Assembly (NCBI GenBank): GCA_049515135.1
Contig: JBEKUJ010000008.1
Location: forward strand, 1 to 64,000
From: Fen-1364 sp049515135
GTDB taxonomy: Bacteria; Spirochaetota; Spirochaetia; SZUA-6; Fen-1364
Length of the DNA stretch: 64,000 nucleotides
Reading direction: 5' to 3'
Under the pieces are notes generated by a model. That model was not told where the DNA came from and ran no database searches. It saw only the letters and a program-made list of their open reading frames with translations. Below, in pieces: positions 47,533 through 56,585 of the stretch (positions within the stretch are counted from its first letter, which is position 1; the number at the start of each line of letters is the position of its first letter). Both the position numbers and the translations under genes were made by a program.

Positions 47533-48636
47533 CTAGGCGAACTCCGTGTACTGCAAGCCACAGCTCCTGGCCACCCCCGCGTGCACGCATCTTCCGTCGA
47601 TAGTATTGATGCCCCGGCGGAGGGCCTGGCTGGCCCGCGCGGCCGCCGCAAGCCCGCTTCCGGCAATCGCAAGCCCGTACTGGAGGGTGACGCTGGTCAG
47701 AGCAATAGTGGAGGAGCGCGCCACGGCTCCGGGCATATTGGCAACGCAGTAATGCACAACGCCGTCCACGATGTAGATGGGGTTGTCGTGAGTCGTGGGC
47801 TTCGACGTTTCGGCGCATCCCCCCTGATCAATTGCCACATCCACGATGACCGCGCCAGGCTGCATGATGGAGAGATGCTGCCTGGTGATGAGCCGCGGCG
47901 CAGTCTCTCCGGGAACGAGGACCGCCCCGATGACTATGTCGGATGTCCGCAGGACCGATTCGATATTCGCCTCCGTGGCGTAGAGCGTTGTGATGGAGCT
48001 GCCGAAGATGTCGTCCAGGTACGCGAGCCGCTTCGCATTGATATCGAGCACCGTCACGTTGGCGCCAATGCCGACAGCTATCTTGCACGCATTGGTGCCG
48101 ACCACGCCGCCTCCCAGAATGGCAACTGTGCCACGCTGAACTCCGGGCACTCCTCCCAGAAGGATCCCCCGGCCGCCGAACTCCTTCTCCAGATACTTGG
48201 CACCCTCCTGCACGGAAAGGCGTCCGGCAATCTCGCTCATCGGCGTCAGGCAGGGAAGGGATCCGTCGGCAAGCTCGATTGTCTCGTAGGCCACCCCGGT
48301 GACCTTCCTTGACAGAAGCTCCGTTGCAAGCTCCTTGTTCGCGGCAAGGTGGAGATACGTATAGAGGAGCTGCCCCTCGTGTAACAAGGAATACTCCTGG
48401 GGCAGCGGCTCCTTCACTTTCACAATCATCTCAGCTTTGCGGAACAGCTCGCCCCTGTCCGGAATGACCCTGCCCCCCGCGCTCACGTACTCCGCATCCT
48501 CGTAGCCGGAGCCGACCCCAGCCCCTTTCTCGATGATCACCGTGTGTCCGTTTTTCACGTAGGCTTTGACCGAATGCGGCGTCATTCCCGCGCGGTATTC
48601 GTGCGTCTTTATCTCTTTCGGCACCCCAATCACCAT
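47533..48636 (-). CDS. ald: Alanine dehydrogenase
   Basis: The enzyme interconverts alanine and pyruvate plus ammonia with NAD. It begins MVIGVPKEIKTHEYRAGMTP, the family signature, with the catalytic Lys in MIVKVKEPLP and His in LLYTYLHLAANKELA. The nucleotide site is AILGGGVVGTNACKIAVGIGANVTVLD. At 367 residues the length is typical. ATG 48636 has GGAGGG upstream; a longer frame is rejected. In an amino-acid-fermenting organism it would feed alanine into pyruvate or dispose of reductant. Confidence 0.96.
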   Translation of the reverse strand: MVIGVPKEIKTHEYRAGMTPHSVKAYVKNGHTVIIEKGAGVGSGYEDAEYVSAGGRVIPDRGELFRKAEMIVKVKEPLPQEYSLLHEGQLLYTYLHLAANKELATELLSRKVTGVAYETIELADGSLPCLTPMSEIAGRLSVQEGAKYLEKEFGGRGILLGGVPGVQRGTVAILGGGVVGTNACKIAVGIGANVTVLDINAKRLAYLDDIFGSSITTLYATEANIESVLRTSDIVIGAVLVPGETAPRLITRQHLSIMQPGAVIVDVAIDQGGCAETSKPTTHDNPIYIVDGVVHYCVANMPGAVARSSTIALTSVTLQYGLAIAGSGLAAAARASQALRRGINTIDGRCVHAGVARSCGLQYTEFA

Positions 48637-48732
48637 GGCTTCCCTCCTGTTCGTTTGCGGATTTTGGCCCCAGTGTACTGCCGGTCTTGACGCAATTCCA
48701 GAGGAATGTTGATCTTGTTTCCGGGGGGGTGA

Positions 48733-50031
48733 ATGCGGCTGGTCCGCCAAAGCGCTGCCTTTCTTGCAATTCTCATCATTTCACTGCAGACGCTGGCAGC
48801 CCAGAGCAGGCCGGGCCTCCAGTCGTTCCCCGAGCTCACCCCGCTGCCGCTGAGCGAGCAGCTTTCCACAATGAGGGAACCGCTGCCCGTGGAAACCCTC
48901 ATTGACGCCGCCCTGCAGTTTTCCGGCGCCTCGGATGAGGCCGCAGGCGCGGACAAGGAGAAGCTGGGCTCCCTGATGTACCGCTTCCGGAACGAGGTGG
49001 CGGATGTCACCGGGCAGGCCGAGCTTGCGGAGAAGACCCTGGCGTTCCTTCATAAGAGTCTACTCGTCTCCTACTCCGAGCGGCAGACCAGGGTGGACAC
49101 GGCCATGGAGACGGGCGTTTTCAACTGCGTTTCCTCCGCTGTCCTGTACATGATCCTGGCGCGCTCCGTCGGGCTTTCGGTGGGCGGCATCCGGACAACC
49201 GACCACGCGTTCTGCACCGTGCTTGTGGACGGCGAATCGGTGGACGTTGAGACCACAAACCCGTACGGCTACAACCCCGGCACGCGCAAGGAGTTCAGCG
49301 ACAGCTTCGGAAGGCTCACGGGATACTCGTACGTGCCGCCCTCGAACTACCGCGACAGGCGCGCCATCGGAGAGAGGGAGCTTCTGGGGCTCATCCTCTA
49401 CAACAGGGTCTCGGAATACACAGACGGCCGATATTTCCGCGACGCGGTCACCCCTGCGGTGAGCCTCTACGCCCTTGTGCAAAGCGAGGAGTTCAGGAAG
49501 ATCGCGACCCTCTCCCTTTCGAACTACGTGTCATGGATGGGGACCAGAAGCGACTTCACCCGGGCCGTGCAGTTCCTGGATGCGGTCAAGGCATCCTTCG
49601 GAGGCACGGTGGACCTGGAGCCGCGCCGAAAAGATGTCTACCACAACTGGGTTGCCAGCCTGTTCCAGGCGGGAGCTTTCTCAGAGGCGGAGGCGCTGCT
49701 TTCCCAGCCCCCGGTCAAGACAGCGCTCGATGAGCCGGACTGGACCGATCTCTCGGTCTCCCTGGTACAGCTGCGGGCCGAAGCGGAAGCAAGGAACGCC
49801 GGATACCTGGCCGCGGCGCAGATCGTGACTGACGGGATCAGGAAGCTCGGCGCCCAGCCCCTTCTGCTGCAGACCTATGAGGCATACGTGCACAATGCCT
49901 TCGCATTGCTGTACAATGCCCGAAAGCTCGTGGACGCCCGCAATGTCCTGGACCAGGGCCTGGCTGCGTACCCGGAAAGCCGGATACTCGAGCAGGACAG
50001 GGAACTGCTGAAAAAGACGCAGAGACCGTAG
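48733..50031 (+). CDS. Exported transglutaminase-like protein
   Basis: A 432-residue protein with a signal peptide (SAAFLAILIISLQTLAAQS). The transglutaminase/papain-like core has Cys in METGVFNCVSSAVLYMILARSVGL and His in RTTDHAFCTVLVDGESVDVET, followed by an Asp/Glu-rich strand, so a Cys-His-Asp triad is likely. The C-terminal half is TPR-like helices (DARNVLDQGLAAYPESRILEQD). Similar architecture is found in the island protein at 40621. It may cut or cross-link envelope proteins. It stands 13 nt upstream of gpsA, probably in one transcript, and is divergent from ald. Confidence 0.78.
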   Translation: MRLVRQSAAFLAILIISLQTLAAQSRPGLQSFPELTPLPLSEQLSTMREPLPVETLIDAALQFSGASDEAAGADKEKLGSLMYRFRNEVADVTGQAELAEKTLAFLHKSLLVSYSERQTRVDTAMETGVFNCVSSAVLYMILARSVGLSVGGIRTTDHAFCTVLVDGESVDVETTNPYGYNPGTRKEFSDSFGRLTGYSYVPPSNYRDRRAIGERELLGLILYNRVSEYTDGRYFRDAVTPAVSLYALVQSEEFRKIATLSLSNYVSWMGTRSDFTRAVQFLDAVKASFGGTVDLEPRRKDVYHNWVASLFQAGAFSEAEALLSQPPVKTALDEPDWTDLSVSLVQLRAEAEARNAGYLAAAQIVTDGIRKLGAQPLLLQTYEAYVHNAFALLYNARKLVDARNVLDQGLAAYPESRILEQDRELLKKTQRP

Positions 50032-50044
50032 AGGGCAGGCACCC

Positions 50045-51193
50045 ATGAAAGACGTCGTTGAAACCAGGATCGGCGTGCTGGGCGCAGGGGGCTGGGGCAC
50101 CGCTATTGCGAAGGTGCTTGCGGAAAAAGGGCACACGGTCGACCTGTGGTGCCACGAGCCGGACCTTGCCGACGCCATCAACGGAGCTCACACCAACGCC
50201 ATGTACCTGCGGGGCGTCACTCTGCCCCCGGGCATCAGGGCCACGACCGACATCGCCGGTGTTGCGGAAGGCAAGGACTTCCTTTTCGTCGCCATCCCGT
50301 CCCTCCACCTCCTTTCCAACGTGAAGAGAATAATCGCCTGCAGCAATATCCGCGAGGGACGGACGGTGATCGCCATGCTCACCAAGGGTCTGATCGAGAC
50401 ACCGGGCGGGATCCGGCTGGTGACCGAAGCGGTGGAGGACTGTCTGCCGGGCATGTACAGGAACAAGCTGGTCTACGTGTCCGGGCCAAGCCACGCCATC
50501 GAGGTGTCGCAAGGGAAGATCACTGGCCTGATCAGCGCATCACGAAGCGGCCGCAACTCAATCAGGGTGCGGGAGCTCCTGTCCAGCCCGGCCCTCGTTG
50601 TCTTCTCATCCCTCGATGTCAGGGGGGTCCAGGTGAGCGCCGCCCTCAAGAACGTTGTTGCCATTGCATTTGGAATGCTGGATGCGCTGAAAGAGACATT
50701 TGATCGATTCGGTGACAACACGGAGTCTCTTCTCCTGGCGGCCGGGCTGAACGAGATCCAGACGATCGGAAAAGCCATGGGCGCCACGCACCCGGAAACT
50801 TTCACGTCGATTGCCGGCGTCGGGGACCTTGACGTGACATGTCGCAGCGTCCACGGAAGGAACCGGCGTTTCGGGCGCGAGATAATCCTCAAGGGACTGA
50901 TCGAGGGCTGCTCGTCCATCGACCAGGTGATCGAAAGCCTGCCCAGGTTTGGCTACATCGCAGAGGGGGTGGTCACCGCAAAATGGATCAATGCGCTGGC
51001 CGGGAAGCTTGCGCTGCCCATCATCGGGGGCGTCTACCGCATCCTCAACCGGGAGGCCGAACCCCTGGCCGAGCTCGAGAGCATGCTGGAGCGCATCACC
51101 GCAGGGTCAGCGCAAGGCGGACGGCGGGCATCAAGGTTTTTCTCCCATATGCGCGCGCTGGGCTCTCACCGCAGGAGCGAGCCCGCGTGGTAG
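50045..51193 (+). CDS. gpsA: Glycerol-3-phosphate dehydrogenase [NAD(P)+]
   Basis: The enzyme makes sn-glycerol 3-phosphate from dihydroxyacetone phosphate for phospholipids. It has GVLGAGGWGTAIAKVLAEKGH, the VSGPSHAIEVSQG loop, the catalytic Lys in AALKNVVAIAFGMLDAL and the GVGDLDVTCRS element. The 382 residues are about 45 more than usual; the excess is a basic C-terminal tail after ELESMLERI (GGRRASRFFSHMRALGSHRR) that overlaps the opposite carB end by 28 nt. SGPSHA replaces the common SGPSFA. Confidence 0.94.
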   Translation: MKDVVETRIGVLGAGGWGTAIAKVLAEKGHTVDLWCHEPDLADAINGAHTNAMYLRGVTLPPGIRATTDIAGVAEGKDFLFVAIPSLHLLSNVKRIIACSNIREGRTVIAMLTKGLIETPGGIRLVTEAVEDCLPGMYRNKLVYVSGPSHAIEVSQGKITGLISASRSGRNSIRVRELLSSPALVVFSSLDVRGVQVSAALKNVVAIAFGMLDALKETFDRFGDNTESLLLAAGLNEIQTIGKAMGATHPETFTSIAGVGDLDVTCRSVHGRNRRFGREIILKGLIEGCSSIDQVIESLPRFGYIAEGVVTAKWINALAGKLALPIIGGVYRILNREAEPLAELESMLERITAGSAQGGRRASRFFSHMRALGSHRRSEPAW

Positions 51194-54100
51194 CGCTGGA
51201 TGGGCTTAACGCCGAGCTCCCCCCGGATGAAGGCCCGGATTCCCTGCGCGTAGGCGTCAGCCCCCGGCATGGTGGTGACAACAGGGACGCCGCGCGCGTT
51301 TGCGATGGAACGTATGGACACCTCATCCTGTCGCGGACCTTTCCCTGATGGCGAGTTGATGATGAGCTGGATCTTCCCGTCGTTGATCATGTCAAGGAGA
51401 TTCGGCGCGCCTTCACTCACTCTGCGCACGACACCGGCCTTGATGCCGTTGGCCTTGAGGAACCTTGCCGTCCCGCTTGTGGAGACGATGGAAAAGCCCA
51501 GCGTCAGGAGCTGGTGGGCAACGGAGACCACGAGCTGCGTCTTGTCCTTGTCCTTTACGCTGATGAAGACCGTGCCGCTCACGGGGACATTCTGCATGGC
51601 GCCGAGCTGGCTCTTGCAGTAAGCCCTGCCGAAATCCGTGTCGATCCCCATGACCTCGCCGGTGGACTTCATCTCGGGTCCCAGGATGATGTCCACCCCG
51701 GGAAACTTGGCAAAGGGAAGCACGGACTCTTTGACGCAGATGTGCCGGGGAACCACTTCCTCCGTGAAGCCCGCCTCGGCGAGGCTCATCCCAACCATGA
51801 CTTTGGCCGCGATCTTGGCAAGTGGAACCCCGGTTGCCTTTGAGACAAAAGGCACCGTGCGGGAGGCGCGCGGGTTCACCTCGATGATGTACAGCTCCTT
51901 GCCCTTGACCGCGTACTGCACGTTCATCAGGCCGACCACGTGCAGCTCCTCCGCAAGCAGCCTTGTGTAGCGGCGGATCTCCTCTATCATCCAGTGCGGC
52001 AGGGTGTGCGGCGGAAGCACCATGGCTGCGTCCCCCGAGTGCACCCCGGCCTCTTCGATGTGCTCCAGGATCCCGCCGATGACGGAGAGGCTGCCGTCGC
52101 TTACCATGTCCACGTCCACCTCGATTGCGTCTTCGATGAACCGGTCTATCAGGACAGGCCGCTCGGGAGAGGCCCACACGGCGCGCCGCATGTAGTGCTC
52201 CAGGCTGGCGTCATCATAGACGATCTCCATTGCCCGGCCGCCAAGCACGTAGCTGGGTCGTACCAGCACGGGGTAGCCGATGCCGTGAGCGATGTCCAGG
52301 GCGTCCCTCACCTCCACCGCGCTTCCATTCTCCGGCTGCCGCAGGCCCAGCGTCCTGACCAGCTCGGAGAACCTCTTCCTGTCCTCCGCCCTGTCAATGG
52401 AATCCGGGCTCGTCCCGATGATAGGAACCCCGGCCTGCTCCAGGCCCACGGCCAGATTCAACGGGGTCTGTCCTCCGAGCTGCACGATCACGCCCTGCGG
52501 CTTCTCCCGTTCCACGATGTTCAGCACATCCTCACGGGTCAGAGGCTCGAAGTACAGCTTGTCGGAGGTGTCGTAGTCCGTTGAGACTGTCTCAGGATTG
52601 GAGTTCACCATGATGGTCTCAAAGCCGATCTCCCGCAGGGCAAAGGCGGCATGCACGCAGCAGTAATCGAACTCTATCCCCTGTCCGATCCTGTTGGGCC
52701 CGCCGCCGAGGATCATGATCTTCTTCCGGGCCGTGGGACGCGCCTCATCCTCCGCGTCATACGTGGAGTAATAATACGGAGTGTACGCCTCGAACTCCGC
52801 CGCGCAGGTGTCCACCAGCTTGTAGGCGGGAAGGATCCCGCCGGCCGATCGAAGCTTCCGCACCGCGTCCTGGTCCTTGCCCACCCTGGCCGCGATCTGC
52901 TGGTCGCTGAACCCCAGGCGCTTTGCTTCGGCCAGGTTCTCAAGGCAGATGGTGGGCTCGAAGTCCGCTATCTCTTTCATGTTGCGCAGGAACCATGGAT
53001 CGATGCTTGTTGCCGCGTGGACCCTCTCCACCGGCCATCCCCGGCAGAAAGCCTCGTGGATCTGAAACAGGCGCTCCGCGGTGGGCCTTCCCAGCATCTC
53101 TTGAAGAAGGTCGTCTGACATGCCCTGGACTCCCCCCAGCCCGGGGCGCCGGATCTCAAGCCCGCGGACTCCTTTCTGAAGGGCTTCCTTGAACGTGCGG
53201 CCGATTGCCATCACCTCCCCCACGGATTTCATCTGGATGGTGAGGGTGGGGTCCGCGGAGGGAAACTTTTCGAACGCAAAACGGGGAATCTTCACCACGC
53301 AGTAGTCGATTGTCGGCTCGAAGGAGGCCGGTGTGTCTTTGGTGATGTCGTTGGGGATCTCATCCAGGGTGTAGCCGACTGCAAGCTTGGCTGCAATCTT
53401 GGCTATGGGAAACCCGGTTGCCTTCGAGGCGAGCGCGGAAGAGCGCGAGACGCGCGGGTTCATCTCGATGACCACCATCCGGCCTGTCTGCGGATGCACG
53501 GCGAACTGTATGTTCGATCCGCCCGTCTCCACGCCGATCTCGCGGATGCAGGCAATGGCTGCGTCCCGCATCCGCTGGTATTCACGGTCCGTGAGCGTCT
53601 GCGCGGGAGCTACTGTGATGGAGTCCCCCGTGTGCACCCCCATGGGGTCCATGTTCTCTATGGAGCAGACGACAACCACGTTGTCTGCCCTGTCGCGCAT
53701 CACCTCCAGCTCGAACTCTTTCCAGCCGGCAATCGATTCCTCAATGAGGACCTCCGAGATCATGCTGGCCGAAAGCCCGCGGTTTGCCATCTCTTCGAAG
53801 CTTCGGGCTGTCGGCACCACGCCGCCTCCCGAGCCCCCGAGGGTGAACGACGGCCTGATGATGAGCGGAAAGCCTATCTTTCCCGCTGTCTCGCGCGCCT
53901 CCGCCAGGGAATGCGCCAGGCCGCTGCGCGGGACTTCCAGTCCGATTCTCTCCATGGATTGCTTGAAGAGCTTGCGGTCTTCCGCCTTGCGGATTGCCTC
54001 CCTGTCCGCCCCGATCATCCGGACGCCGTGGCGCTCCAGGATGCCGCTCTCCGCCAGCTGGATTGCGATGTTCAGGCCCGTCTGTCCCCCGAGAGTAGGC

Positions 54101-54360
54101 AACAGGGCGTCCGGCTTCTCCGCTTCGATGATCTTGGAAAGGACCGACACTGTTATCGGCTCGATATAGGTCGCATCCGCCATCTCGGGATCCGTCATGA
54201 TCGTGGCCGGATTGGAGTTCACAAGAACGACGCGCAGTCCCTCTTCCCGCAGCGCCTTGCACGCCTGCGTCCCTGAGTAGTCGAACTCGCACGCCTGGCC
54301 GATGATGATGGGTCCGGTTCCTATGATGAGGACTGAGTGGATGTCGGTCCGGCGGGGCAT
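51166..54360 (-). CDS. carB: Carbamoyl-phosphate synthase large chain
   Basis: With CarA it makes carbamoyl phosphate from bicarbonate, ammonia and two ATP, for pyrimidines and arginine. Two ATP-grasp halves are evident: IIIGQACEFDYSGTQACKAL with RPSFTLGGSGGG in the first, and GGGPNRIGQGIEFDYC with RPSYVLGGRAMEIVYD in the second. An MGS-like allosteric domain (about 930-1060) ends the chain, including INSPSGKGPRQDEVSIR. At 1064 residues it is full length. It follows carA by 3 nt. Confidence 0.98.
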   Translation of the reverse strand: MPRRTDIHSVLIIGTGPIIIGQACEFDYSGTQACKALREEGLRVVLVNSNPATIMTDPEMADATYIEPITVSVLSKIIEAEKPDALLPTLGGQTGLNIAIQLAESGILERHGVRMIGADREAIRKAEDRKLFKQSMERIGLEVPRSGLAHSLAEARETAGKIGFPLIIRPSFTLGGSGGGVVPTARSFEEMANRGLSASMISEVLIEESIAGWKEFELEVMRDRADNVVVVCSIENMDPMGVHTGDSITVAPAQTLTDREYQRMRDAAIACIREIGVETGGSNIQFAVHPQTGRMVVIEMNPRVSRSSALASKATGFPIAKIAAKLAVGYTLDEIPNDITKDTPASFEPTIDYCVVKIPRFAFEKFPSADPTLTIQMKSVGEVMAIGRTFKEALQKGVRGLEIRRPGLGGVQGMSDDLLQEMLGRPTAERLFQIHEAFCRGWPVERVHAATSIDPWFLRNMKEIADFEPTICLENLAEAKRLGFSDQQIAARVGKDQDAVRKLRSAGGILPAYKLVDTCAAEFEAYTPYYYSTYDAEDEARPTARKKIMILGGGPNRIGQGIEFDYCCVHAAFALREIGFETIMVNSNPETVSTDYDTSDKLYFEPLTREDVLNIVEREKPQGVIVQLGGQTPLNLAVGLEQAGVPIIGTSPDSIDRAEDRKRFSELVRTLGLRQPENGSAVEVRDALDIAHGIGYPVLVRPSYVLGGRAMEIVYDDASLEHYMRRAVWASPERPVLIDRFIEDAIEVDVDMVSDGSLSVIGGILEHIEEAGVHSGDAAMVLPPHTLPHWMIEEIRRYTRLLAEELHVVGLMNVQYAVKGKELYIIEVNPRASRTVPFVSKATGVPLAKIAAKVMVGMSLAEAGFTEEVVPRHICVKESVLPFAKFPGVDIILGPEMKSTGEVMGIDTDFGRAYCKSQLGAMQNVPVSGTVFISVKDKDKTQLVVSVAHQLLTLGFSIVSTSGTARFLKANGIKAGVVRRVSEGAPNLLDMINDGKIQLIINSPSGKGPRQDEVSIRSIANARGVPVVTTMPGADAYAQGIRAFIRGELGVKPIQRYHAGSLLR

Positions 54361-54363
54361 TCC

Positions 54364-55479
54364 TCATGCCCCCCGGCGGGCGTCCATCATGCCCGTGAAT
54401 CTTGCAAACAGGTATGTCGCATCATGGGGGCCGGGACTGGCCTCAGGGTGGTACTGGACGCTGAAGAAACCCATCTCGCGGTTCTCCAGGCCTTCTGTTG
54501 TCCCGTCGTAAAGGTTGACGTGCGTTGCGCGCGTTCCCGGGTGGGCAATGGATTCCATGTCGACGTTGAAGCCGTGGTTCTGCGTGGTGATTGCAATCCG
54601 GCCCGTGCTGGTGTCCTTCACCGGGTGATTACACCCGTGATGGCCGAACTTCAGCTTGTACGTCCGCCCTCCGAGGGCCAGGCCCAGGATCTGCTGCCCC
54701 AGGCAGATCCCGAAGATGGGCATTTTTCCTATCAGCTTTCGCACCGTGTCGATGACATATGAAACCGGCTCGGGGTCGCCGGGACCGTTTGAGAGCACAA
54801 TTCCGTCCGGGCGCATGGCGAGAATTTCTTCAGCGCTCATGAACGCCGGCACAACCATCACACCGCACCCGGCCGAAACGAGCCTGCGCAGAATGTTGTA
54901 TTTCAGTCCGCAGTCGATCACAACCGTACGGTATCTTGCGTCATCCGGCTTTTGATCCCCGAAAGCAGGCTCACTCCATTGGTACGGAGCGTCGCAGCTG
55001 ACCTCCGCCACCAGGTCCCTCCCCACGATGCGCGGCGCGGCGTCGAGCTTGCGCGCAAGCGAGACGAGGTCCAGATCAGCGCTCGATATGACCCCGTGTT
55101 TCGCCCCTTGGATGCGCAAGTGTCTGGTCAGGGCCCTGGTGTCTATTCCCTGGATGCCGACGACGCCCTGCTGCCCAAGCCACGTCTGCATGTCCATGGT
55201 CGAGCGCCAGTTGGACCGTTCAGAGCTGGCTTCCCGAACCACGAAGCCGGAAAGCCAGGCCTTTTTCGATTCCCCGTCCTCAGGAACGATTCCATAGTTG
55301 CCTATCAGGGGGTAGGTCATCATGACGATCTGACCCCTGTACGAGGGGTCTGTCAGCACTTCCTGATATCCTGTTATCGATGTGTTGAAAACAACCTCCC
55401 CGAACGCTTCACCTTCAGCGCCCAGGGATTGACCCTCGAACAAAGTCCCGTCTTCAAGGAGGAGTACAGCTTTTCCCAC
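54364..55479 (-). CDS. carA: Carbamoyl-phosphate synthase small chain (glutaminase)
   Basis: The subunit hydrolyses glutamine and passes ammonia to CarB. The class I amidotransferase triad is visible: Cys in FGICLGQQILGLALGG, and His-Glu in QYHPEASPGPHD. Residues TSITGYQEVLTDPSYRGQIV mark the N-terminal domain. GTG 55479 is taken as start: it gives MGKAVLLLEDGTLFEG, the usual CarA N-terminus, and lies exactly 7 nt after a -10 box. The longest frame begins with a TTG that is really the first triplet of the TTGACA box. The message should be leaderless. Confidence 0.95.
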   Translation of the reverse strand: MGKAVLLLEDGTLFEGQSLGAEGEAFGEVVFNTSITGYQEVLTDPSYRGQIVMMTYPLIGNYGIVPEDGESKKAWLSGFVVREASSERSNWRSTMDMQTWLGQQGVVGIQGIDTRALTRHLRIQGAKHGVISSADLDLVSLARKLDAAPRIVGRDLVAEVSCDAPYQWSEPAFGDQKPDDARYRTVVIDCGLKYNILRRLVSAGCGVMVVPAFMSAEEILAMRPDGIVLSNGPGDPEPVSYVIDTVRKLIGKMPIFGICLGQQILGLALGGRTYKLKFGHHGCNHPVKDTSTGRIAITTQNHGFNVDMESIAHPGTRATHVNLYDGTTEGLENREMGFFSVQYHPEASPGPHDATYLFARFTGMMDARRGA

Positions 55480-55486
55480 CGCGAGC

Positions 55487-55515
55487 ACGGTAGCGGCGCG
55501 GGCATGCTCTGTCAA
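55487..55515 (-). promoter_or_regulatory. Promoter of carAB (leaderless)
   Basis: On the minus strand TTGACA (55515-55510), a 17-nt spacer and TACCGT (55492-55487). Seven nt separate the -10 box from GTG 55479. No attenuator or PyrR-type leader can exist with this arrangement. Confidence 0.5.
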
Positions 55516-55547
55516 GACAAACGCGGTTTGCGGTATAAATGCGGCTG

Positions 55548-55982
55548 ATGGAGAAGATGAGCTTCCAGGCGCACCTGCGCTACCTCCTTGCCACTGACGT
55601 GGCTGCTTTCCTGTTCGCCGCGCTGCTCGTCCTCCTGGCCTCCCGGATCAGGGCTCTCCTCTCCCCGCTGGCGGTGGTCGTGGTGATCGCAGCCCTTGCG
55701 GTTGCTTTTGGCTGCGACGTGGCGATCTGGCTCCTCAAGGGGATCCGATCCATCGAGCTCGACGAGCAGACCATCACTTTGTTTCGGGGCCGGGAGCTGA
55801 AACCGCAGATCATTACCAGGGACCAGATTGCGGGTCTTGAGATCCGGCGCCGGCTCATGAGACGCACGGTCACTGTCAGACTCTCAAGATTCCACGTGAT
55901 CAGGATTACGGAAGAAGCTTTCTCGGAGGAGGCTTTCAGCCGCTTCCTTGCGGTTCTGGCGGGCTGGGACCAGAGGAACTAG
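55548..55982 (+). CDS. Two-helix membrane protein with PH-like domain
   Basis: A 144-residue protein. Two hydrophobic helices (about residues 17-60: ATDVAAFLFAALLVLLASRI and PLAVVVVIAALAVAFGC) are followed by a soluble beta domain (IRSIELDEQTITLFRGRELKP; RRLMRRTVTVRLSRFHVIRI) like the bacterial PH (YdbS/YcxB) type. A TATAAA lies at 55534-55539, 8 nt before ATG 55548, and overlaps the alternative ATG 55539, so the later ATG is preferred and the mRNA may be leaderless. It ends 6 nt from the stop of iorB. Function unknown. Confidence 0.7.
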   Translation: MEKMSFQAHLRYLLATDVAAFLFAALLVLLASRIRALLSPLAVVVVIAALAVAFGCDVAIWLLKGIRSIELDEQTITLFRGRELKPQIITRDQIAGLEIRRRLMRRTVTVRLSRFHVIRITEEAFSEEAFSRFLAVLAGWDQRN

Positions 55983-55988
55983 GGGGGG

Positions 55989-56585
55989 CTAGACAGCGAC
56001 AGCCAGCTTTCTGCCTTCCTCGAATGCTTTCCTGTTGATGTCCACGAACCGTGGCTTTACGCATTGCGTGATGGCCTCCGCCCAGGACTCCTGCGAAAGC
56101 GACAGTGCCGTCGACATTGCGCCAAGCAGGACAACGTTGGCGACGCGCGTATCGCAGAGTTTTTCTCCCACCGCAACCGCGTCCACGTAGACCAGGCGGG
56201 AGAAGCGCCTCTGAAGCCGCTCCAGCGCGTCCGCCGGATAAGCGGCCTGCCCGCTGGAGACCGTGACCGGGACAATGGCCTGGCTGGACACCACCGCAAG
56301 ACCGTCCGGCGCCAGAAAGGAGGCGAACCGAAGGGCTTCGATCCTCTCCAGGGAGAGAAGCACGCTTGCGCTCCCCTCAGGAACGAGCGGGCTGTAGACC
56401 CGTTCTCCATACCTGATCTGGGCGACAACGGACCCGCCGCGCTGCGCCATCCCGTGCACTTCGTTGGTCTTGACGTCGTAGCCGGCAATCAGCGCCGCGC
56501 GCGCTGCTATCTGCGTGGCAAGGAGTATGCCCTGCCCGCCAACCCCGACAAGCACGATGCCCGTGACTGGACCTTCAGGACTCAT
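55989..56585 (-). CDS. iorB: Indolepyruvate ferredoxin oxidoreductase, beta subunit
   Basis: The small subunit of the enzyme that oxidatively decarboxylates aryl pyruvates, made from aromatic amino acids, to aryl-acetyl-CoA with ferredoxin. The gamma-domain signature GIVLVGVGGQGILLATQIAARAAL and NEVHGMAQRGGSVVAQIRYG are clear. ATG 56585 has GGAG six nt upstream and overlaps the end of iorA by 11 nt. At 198 residues it is of normal length. Confidence 0.93.
   Translation of the reverse strand: MSPEGPVTGIVLVGVGGQGILLATQIAARAALIAGYDVKTNEVHGMAQRGGSVVAQIRYGERVYSPLVPEGSASVLLSLERIEALRFASFLAPDGLAVVSSQAIVPVTVSSGQAAYPADALERLQRRFSRLVYVDAVAVGEKLCDTRVANVVLLGAMSTALSLSQESWAEAITQCVKPRFVDINRKAFEEGRKLAVAV

Noticed and set aside
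55480..55515. TTG at 55515 as carA start
   Set aside because: The TTG is the first triplet of a TTGACA box followed after 17 nt by TACCGT; GTG 55479 lies 7 nt later and gives the standard CarA N-terminus.
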